From: an uncultured Bacilli bacterium
GTDB lineage: Bacteria; Bacillota_I; Bacilli_A; RF39; UBA660
Direction: 5' to 3'
DNA length: 64,000 nt
Assembly (NCBI GenBank): GCA_910583945.1
Contig: CAJTYF010000006.1
Location: 3,595-67,594 of the forward strand
Shown: positions 59,474 through 64,000 of the stretch, piece by piece
Layout: each line of letters begins with the position of its first letter
Numbering within the stretch: the first letter of the stretch is position 1
The notes under the pieces: model-generated
What the model was told of the DNA's origin: nothing
Databases searched by the model: none
The model's input: only the letters and a program-made list of their open reading frames with translations
Made by a program: the position numbers and the translations under genes

Positions 59474-60319
59474 CTAATTTTTAATGACTTCTCTTTTTAG
59501 GCCAGTCATGATTCTTGCTTCAATTTGCGGAATCAAGTGCCCTAGACCTAAAAGAATTAATTCTTCTTTAGTTTCCTGCCACTCGGTATTTGCTGTTATA
59601 TCTTCCATTTTTAAGACTTCTATAAAGACATAAACCAAACTTTTTTCTATTTCATTTGCTATTTCAAAACTAATGATTTTTTCTCTATAATCTCTCATAC
59701 TTACTAAATCTAATTTTTCTAACGCTAGAGTCATTTGATTCGCATAATAAGTGATTTGATTTAATAAAGATAAAGCAATTTTAGGGGTTTTTGGGCTATA
59801 TTTTTCTTGAATTTCTTTAATAACATAACTCATTTTCACTTCTGTTAAAAGAGTTTCCATTGTTTTCGTGTACCCTAAAGCTTGCATTTCATGGTTGTAT
59901 CTTTCTCTTGTATGATGATCTATTTTATAATAATAGACCCCTCCGTTAAAACAATCTTTTATAAGACAAATTCTTAATGCTTCTTCTAAATCTTTTTCAA
60001 TGTCAAATTCAAAAATTTGATCACAGAGCTCTTGATATCTTTTTAAATTTTTTGCTTCTTTTCTCATACAATAACTGGCTAAATTTTGAGTTCCTTTTTC
60101 AATTAAAAAACAGAAGTATTCCAAAATACTTGCTCCAATAAAAGACCCTTCATAAAAAGATTGATTTCTTTTTTCATAATAACGATTTAATTCGTTTAAT
60201 TTGTTATTAAAAATACGTCCTATATTTTCGATTTCTACTTTTTTATTAATGGTAAGATTGGTTATTTTTTCATTTATAATTTTTACTAATTCTAATACTT
60301 CTTTTTTTGACATTTTCAT
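59474..60319 (-). CDS. Hypothetical helical protein
   Basis: The start is set near ATG 60319 (AAAGGGGG site), giving 281 residues. All helical, with a Cys/Tyr-rich ICLIKDCFNGGVYYYKIDHHTRERYNHEM segment. No TM. No family recognised. It follows the amber-split small genes and precedes nusB. Confidence 0.55.
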   Translation of the reverse strand: MKMSKKEVLELVKIINEKITNLTINKKVEIENIGRIFNNKLNELNRYYEKRNQSFYEGSFIGASILEYFCFLIEKGTQNLASYCMRKEAKNLKRYQELCDQIFEFDIEKDLEEALRICLIKDCFNGGVYYYKIDHHTRERYNHEMQALGYTKTMETLLTEVKMSYVIKEIQEKYSPKTPKIALSLLNQITYYANQMTLALEKLDLVSMRDYREKIISFEIANEIEKSLVYVFIEVLKMEDITANTEWQETKEELILLGLGHLIPQIEARIMTGLKREVIKN

Positions 60320-60346
60320 TTTTCCCCCTTTCAAAAAAACAAGTTT

Positions 60347-60538
60347 TTAACCTCTTCTATTTATTTTGCCTCTTTTTCTTTTTCTGGTAGGCTCTTTTGT
60401 TTTTTTAGGCACTTTATCTAACTTTTCTTTTTGTTGATAAATTTGTAATACTTCTTGTAATTCTTCTTCACTAAAGATACTTTCTAACCATGCTTTTTTT
60501 CGCGTATAATATCGATGATTGTGCTCCGCTATAATCAT
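60347..60538 (-). CDS. Downstream half of a reading frame split by an amber codon
   Basis: A 63-residue frame from ATG 60538 with a very basic C-terminus (KTKEPTRKRKRGKINRRG). The frame is open upstream to a TAG at 60602-60604, which is the stop of the next gene in the same frame. No ribosome site is clear at 60538. It may be the 3' half of one longer protein. Confidence 0.5.
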   Translation of the reverse strand: MIIAEHNHRYYTRKKAWLESIFSEEELQEVLQIYQQKEKLDKVPKKTKEPTRKRKRGKINRRG

Positions 60539-60601
60539 CTGAGATAATTCTTTTAACAGAAAAGTTAATTCTTCGATTTTTCTTTGATAATAATTTTTTT
60601 C

Positions 60602-60817
60602 CTACTCAGTTTCTAATTTTTTCATTTTTACTAATAGCTTTTTTTGAAGTTTTAAGTATGCCGTGTACACCTTTTTTAAGTCGGGATTTCTTCCTACTTT
60701 TATTTTAAAGGATGCGATTTCTTCTTCAGTGATTGCCATACTCTTTAAGTTTATTAGTACCTCTAAATATTCAGACTGATATTTTTTATTTTCTTCAGTT
60801 TTCTTCTTTTTAAACAA
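60602..60817 (-). CDS. Hypothetical coiled-coil protein, in frame with the next one
   Basis: A 71-residue protein, charged and helical (EYLEVLINLKSMAITEEEIASF and KVYTAYLKLQKKLLVKMKKLE). Its TAG stop is followed in the same frame by EKNYYQRKIEELTFLLKELSQM, which continues the coiled-coil pattern. It starts three bases after the mutS stop. Confidence 0.55.
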   Translation of the reverse strand: MFKKKKTEENKKYQSEYLEVLINLKSMAITEEEIASFKIKVGRNPDLKKVYTAYLKLQKKLLVKMKKLETE

Positions 60818-60820
60818 TTT

Positions 60821-63355
60821 TTATCCTCCTTTTAGTCGTTCTTTTAATTCGTAAAGTTTATTAATGGCTTCAAGTGGTGTTAAATTAAGTGGATCCACTT
60901 CTTCCATAAATTCTTTGATTAGGTCTTTTTCGTTCGTTTCAAATTGCATTTCTAATTGAATGTTCGGTTTTTCAACCGTCATTTTTCCTTCTTCATATAT
61001 TTTTAAAATTTCACTGGCTCTTTTTATTAATTCGTCAGGCATTCCTGATAGTTTGGCCACATGAATGCCGTAAGATTTGTCTACCGCTCCCTCTTTTATT
61101 TTATGCAAAAAAGTAATGGTTCCATTCTCTTCTTTAGCGGAGACATGAACATTTTTAATGTTGGAAAATTTTTTTTCAATTTGGGTTAGTTCATGATAAT
61201 GGGTGGAAAATAGGGTTTTACATTTAATGTGCGTGTTAACGTATTCGAGTATCGCTTCGGCTAAACTCATTCCGTCATAAGTAGAGGTTCCTCGCCCTAA
61301 CTCATCAAATAAAATAAGACTATTTTCTGTAGCGTTTAAAATGGCGTTCTTGGCTTCTTTCATTTCAACCATAAAGGTAGATTCCCCACTTACTAAATCG
61401 TCACTAGCACCAATACGGGTAAAGATTTTATCCATGATGGGCAATGTTGCACTGGTTGCGGGAACATATGACCCAATTTGAGCCAATAAAACGATGATGG
61501 CTAATTGACGCATGAAGGTTGATTTTCCGCTCATGTTAGGGCCTGTAATTAAAAGGGTATTGATGTTTTTATCCATTAAACAATCGTTTCTGACATACGC
61601 GTGATTGCTTACACGTTCAATAACGGGATGAAATCCGTCTTTTATGTCTATTTTATGGTCTTCGTTTAAGGTTGGACGAACAAAATGATACTCTTCGGCA
61701 CAAACAGCAAGACTCGTTAAGGCATCGAGTTCACTAATGACTTCAGCGGTGTCTTTTAAATCGGTTAAACTCTTTTTAATGGTTTCTTTGATTTCATTAA
61801 ATAAATTGTATTCAAGGTCAATAATCTTTTCTTCAGCGTTTAGAATTAAAGCCTCTTTTTCTTTTAGTTCAGGGGAAATAAAGCGTTCACAATTGGTAAG
61901 TGTTTGTCTTCTTTCCCATTTTAAATCTTCGCTAACCAGACTTACTTGGCCTTTGGAAACTTCAATGTAATAACCAAAAACACGATTGTACCCTACTTTT
62001 AAATTTTTGATTCCAGTGTTATTTTTTAAAGTATTTTCAAATTCAGCTATAAAATTTTTGCCATTTTTACGAATGCTTTTTAATTCGTCGAGTTCTTCAT
62101 TAAATCCACTTTTAATTAAGGAGCCTTCTTTAATGGTTACAGGTGGTTCTTCGAAAATAGCTTTTTCTAATAGCTCATACATTGCTTGAAAGGTTTCGAT
62201 TTTATAGGTAAAACCTAGCTTTTTTGCAATTTCTTTTAGATTTGGTAAGACTTTTAAACTGTTTTTTAATTGTAATAAATCACGAGCGTTTATAGAGTTA
62301 TTCGCAATTTTTCCACAGAGTCTTTCTATATCATAAATGTTGTATAAAGCTTCTCTTAATTCATCTTTTAAAATAAATTCAGTGTTTAGTTTTTCAATTT
62401 TATCGTAACGTTCGTTGATGATTTCTTTGTTTTTTAAAGGATGCATCAAAAAGTCTTTTAGTTTACGGCTTCCCATACTGGTTTTGGTTTTATCAAGAAG
62501 CCATATTAGAGAATACGTTCTTTCTTTTAGACGAAGGGTTTCAAAGATTTCTAGGTTACGGATGGTATGGACATCCATTGCTAAATAGTCGTCTTTATTT
62601 AATAGGTTGACTTTTTTTATGTGGGTAATGTCTTTTAATTCTTTTACAATAAGATAATACAACAAATGCTTGACGCTTTCTTTAAAACGAACGTCTTCAA
62701 TTTCTTCTACTAATTCTATTTTTTCTTCATAGATTTGGGAGGAAATGGTGACTTCAATATTATAATTTACTTTTAATAATCCAATAAATTCTGGGTCTGT
62801 GTTTTCTTTTAAAATGACTTCTTTTATTTTTAGATTTAAAATTTCATTTAAAAGTTTTTCTTGGTTGTGTTCAACGTTCATGATGTTAATTTCACCCGTT
62901 GAAATGTCCGCATAACATAAAACGTAAACAAAAGAATAGTCTAGAATACTTGCTATATAATTATTTTCGTGTTCACTTAAGAGTTCTGAATCCACAATCG
63001 TTCCTTTACTGATGACTTCAACGACACCGCGTTTTACCATTCCTTTGGTGTTTTTTGGGTCTTCTAGTTGCTCACAAATTGCAATTTTATACCCTTTGTT
63101 TACGAGTTTTTCAATATAAGGTTTTACAGAATGAAAAGGTACACCACACATGGGTACTCTTTCTTCTAAACCCGCATTTTTACTGGTTAAAGTTAGCTCC
63201 AGTTCACGTGCTGCGGTTTCTCCATCTTCAAAAAAGAGTTCATAAAAATCCCCTAAACGAAAAAACAAGAGCTCCTCTTGGTGTTCTTCTTTTATATCGT
63301 AGTACTGACGCATGCCAGGACTTAATTTTTCTTTATCTACTTCTAAACGTTTCAT
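60821..63355 (-). CDS. mutS: DNA mismatch repair protein MutS
   Basis: The start is set at ATG 63355 (AAAGGTGGG site), giving 844 residues; earlier ATG 63418 lacks a site. The mismatch-binding FYELFFEDG motif (Phe-x-Glu-type at about 33-41) is present. ATPase motifs are ITGPNMSGKSTFMRQLA, LILFDELGRGTSTYDGMSLA and STHYHEL. It starts mismatch repair. No mutL lies in this window. Confidence 0.97.
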   Translation of the reverse strand: MKRLEVDKEKLSPGMRQYYDIKEEHQEELLFFRLGDFYELFFEDGETAARELELTLTSKNAGLEERVPMCGVPFHSVKPYIEKLVNKGYKIAICEQLEDPKNTKGMVKRGVVEVISKGTIVDSELLSEHENNYIASILDYSFVYVLCYADISTGEINIMNVEHNQEKLLNEILNLKIKEVILKENTDPEFIGLLKVNYNIEVTISSQIYEEKIELVEEIEDVRFKESVKHLLYYLIVKELKDITHIKKVNLLNKDDYLAMDVHTIRNLEIFETLRLKERTYSLIWLLDKTKTSMGSRKLKDFLMHPLKNKEIINERYDKIEKLNTEFILKDELREALYNIYDIERLCGKIANNSINARDLLQLKNSLKVLPNLKEIAKKLGFTYKIETFQAMYELLEKAIFEEPPVTIKEGSLIKSGFNEELDELKSIRKNGKNFIAEFENTLKNNTGIKNLKVGYNRVFGYYIEVSKGQVSLVSEDLKWERRQTLTNCERFISPELKEKEALILNAEEKIIDLEYNLFNEIKETIKKSLTDLKDTAEVISELDALTSLAVCAEEYHFVRPTLNEDHKIDIKDGFHPVIERVSNHAYVRNDCLMDKNINTLLITGPNMSGKSTFMRQLAIIVLLAQIGSYVPATSATLPIMDKIFTRIGASDDLVSGESTFMVEMKEAKNAILNATENSLILFDELGRGTSTYDGMSLAEAILEYVNTHIKCKTLFSTHYHELTQIEKKFSNIKNVHVSAKEENGTITFLHKIKEGAVDKSYGIHVAKLSGMPDELIKRASEILKIYEEGKMTVEKPNIQLEMQFETNEKDLIKEFMEEVDPLNLTPLEAINKLYELKERLKGG

Positions 63356-63500
63356 TTTTACCCACCTTTTTAGTATTATAGCATTTCTAGTTTTAAAAGC
63401 CAATAGGCTATGAAGCAAGATTCATCTATCTAAATACTCTTTCTTATTTTACCTTACATCTATTTTAAAGTTATGCTATTATATGTATTCAGGTTATTTT

Positions 63501-64000
63501 ATGATTATAGAATATGAAAATAAAGAACTATGCAAAATCTGTGGTGGTGCTTGTTGTAAAAAATGTGGTTGTGATTATTGGCCTCAAGATTTTCCAAATC
63601 TTACTACTAATGAATTACTTAATGTATTGGAGCAAGGTGAAGTTTCTGTTGTTTCAGTGTTACAAATTCATTTTAATAAAAATCGCATTCCTATAGGCAT
63701 TACTCCAACGCTTTTGCTACGTGCACGGAATATAAATCGCCCTGTTATTGATTTATTATCTTTAAAAACTACTTGTGCTGCTTTAAGAGAAAATGGTTGT
63801 AAATACGAGTCAGATAAACGTCCTACTGGAGGTAGGTTATTAAAACCACAAGAAAAACGAATCAATCAAGTTTGTATGGGAACACCAGAAAATATGCAAA
63901 AAACGCTAGAAGAATGGTTACGTTATCAAAAAGTATTAGAACGTGTTGTAAACTACCCCGTAACAAGATTTCGGGGCTTTAATAAGGAATCAAAAAAATT
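63501..64000 (+). CDS. Cys-rich protein, 3' end cut by the window
   Basis: The frame starts at ATG 63501 and runs off the right edge after 166 codons. It has a Cys cluster near the start: LCKICGGACCKKCGCDYWPQD, then CAALRENGCKYESDKRPTGGR and INQVCMG further on. The first cluster recalls YkgJ-type zinc/iron chelating domains. A weak ribosome-like CAGG precedes it. A shadow frame at 63,514 should be ignored. Confidence 0.65.
   Translation, partial: MIIEYENKELCKICGGACCKKCGCDYWPQDFPNLTTNELLNVLEQGEVSVVSVLQIHFNKNRIPIGITPTLLLRARNINRPVIDLLSLKTTCAALRENGCKYESDKRPTGGRLLKPQEKRINQVCMGTPENMQKTLEEWLRYQKVLERVVNYPVTRFRGFNKESKK

Noticed and set aside
63514..63696. 60-codon plus-strand frame
   Set aside because: Out of frame with the Cys-rich gene that starts at 63501 and runs to the window edge.

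Overview
The window is about 30 percent GC by eye and uses the standard bacterial code: TGA is a normal stop and Trp is TGG. Gene content points to a low-GC Bacillota of the Bacilli/Erysipelotrichia type, probably an uncultured gut lineage. Indicators are SpoIVB, SpoIVFA/SpoIVFB-like proteins, a YjcZ-type peptide, an L27 with the Firmicutes cleavable N-terminus plus its Prp protease, and a Gram-positive Tad pilus locus. Species cannot be named from the sequence.

Region 1 (1 to about 34,010) is the right-hand part of a siphovirus-type prophage cut by the window edge. Reading leftwards on the minus strand it runs: lysogeny switch (about 31.4-32.3 kb), early and accessory genes (20.3-31.4 kb), a tyrosine recombinase and a late regulator (17.9-20.2 kb), then HNH, TerS, TerL, portal, ClpP-type protease, HK97 capsid, neck, major tail protein, frameshifted tail chaperone, tape measure, Dit, tail lysin-type protein, a DUF859-type tail protein and a holin-like gene at the left edge. 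The early region includes two DNA methyltransferase-type proteins, a sigma factor, SpoVG, a beta-sandwich lipoprotein and a C-type-lectin-like protein whose 3' end resembles a DGR variable region. The switch has three matching operators between divergent promoters. A large serine recombinase (32,581-33,990, plus strand) sits at the attachment end.

Region 2 (34,004-43,266) is host DNA. The first gene is comEC, cut inside its metallo-beta-lactamase domain by the prophage, so the lysogen should lack an intact DNA-uptake channel. It is followed by comEA, an FtsW/RodA gene, a YjcZ-like peptide, peptide deformylase, and a compact Tad pilus operon with its own TTGACT-N17-TATAGT promoter.

Region 3 (43,263-64,000) holds two frameshifted paralogues of unknown function, DUF192, obg, two HExxH proteins flanking trmB, rplU-prp-rpmA, a PHP phosphoesterase, and then spoIVB, a SPOR-domain protein, radC, mreC, mreD, spoIVFA-like and spoIVFB. 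This recalls the Bacillus radC-mreBCD-minCD-spoIVFAB-rplU-prp-rpmA-obg neighbourhood, rearranged and without mreB and minCD here. Then come proS, xseB, xseA, nusB, hypothetical genes, mutS and a Cys-rich protein running off the right end.

Two links between phage and host stand out. The phage interrupts the competence gene comEC, and a phage tail protein begins with the same KLDIQRFA leader that the host's L27 carries for cleavage by Prp.
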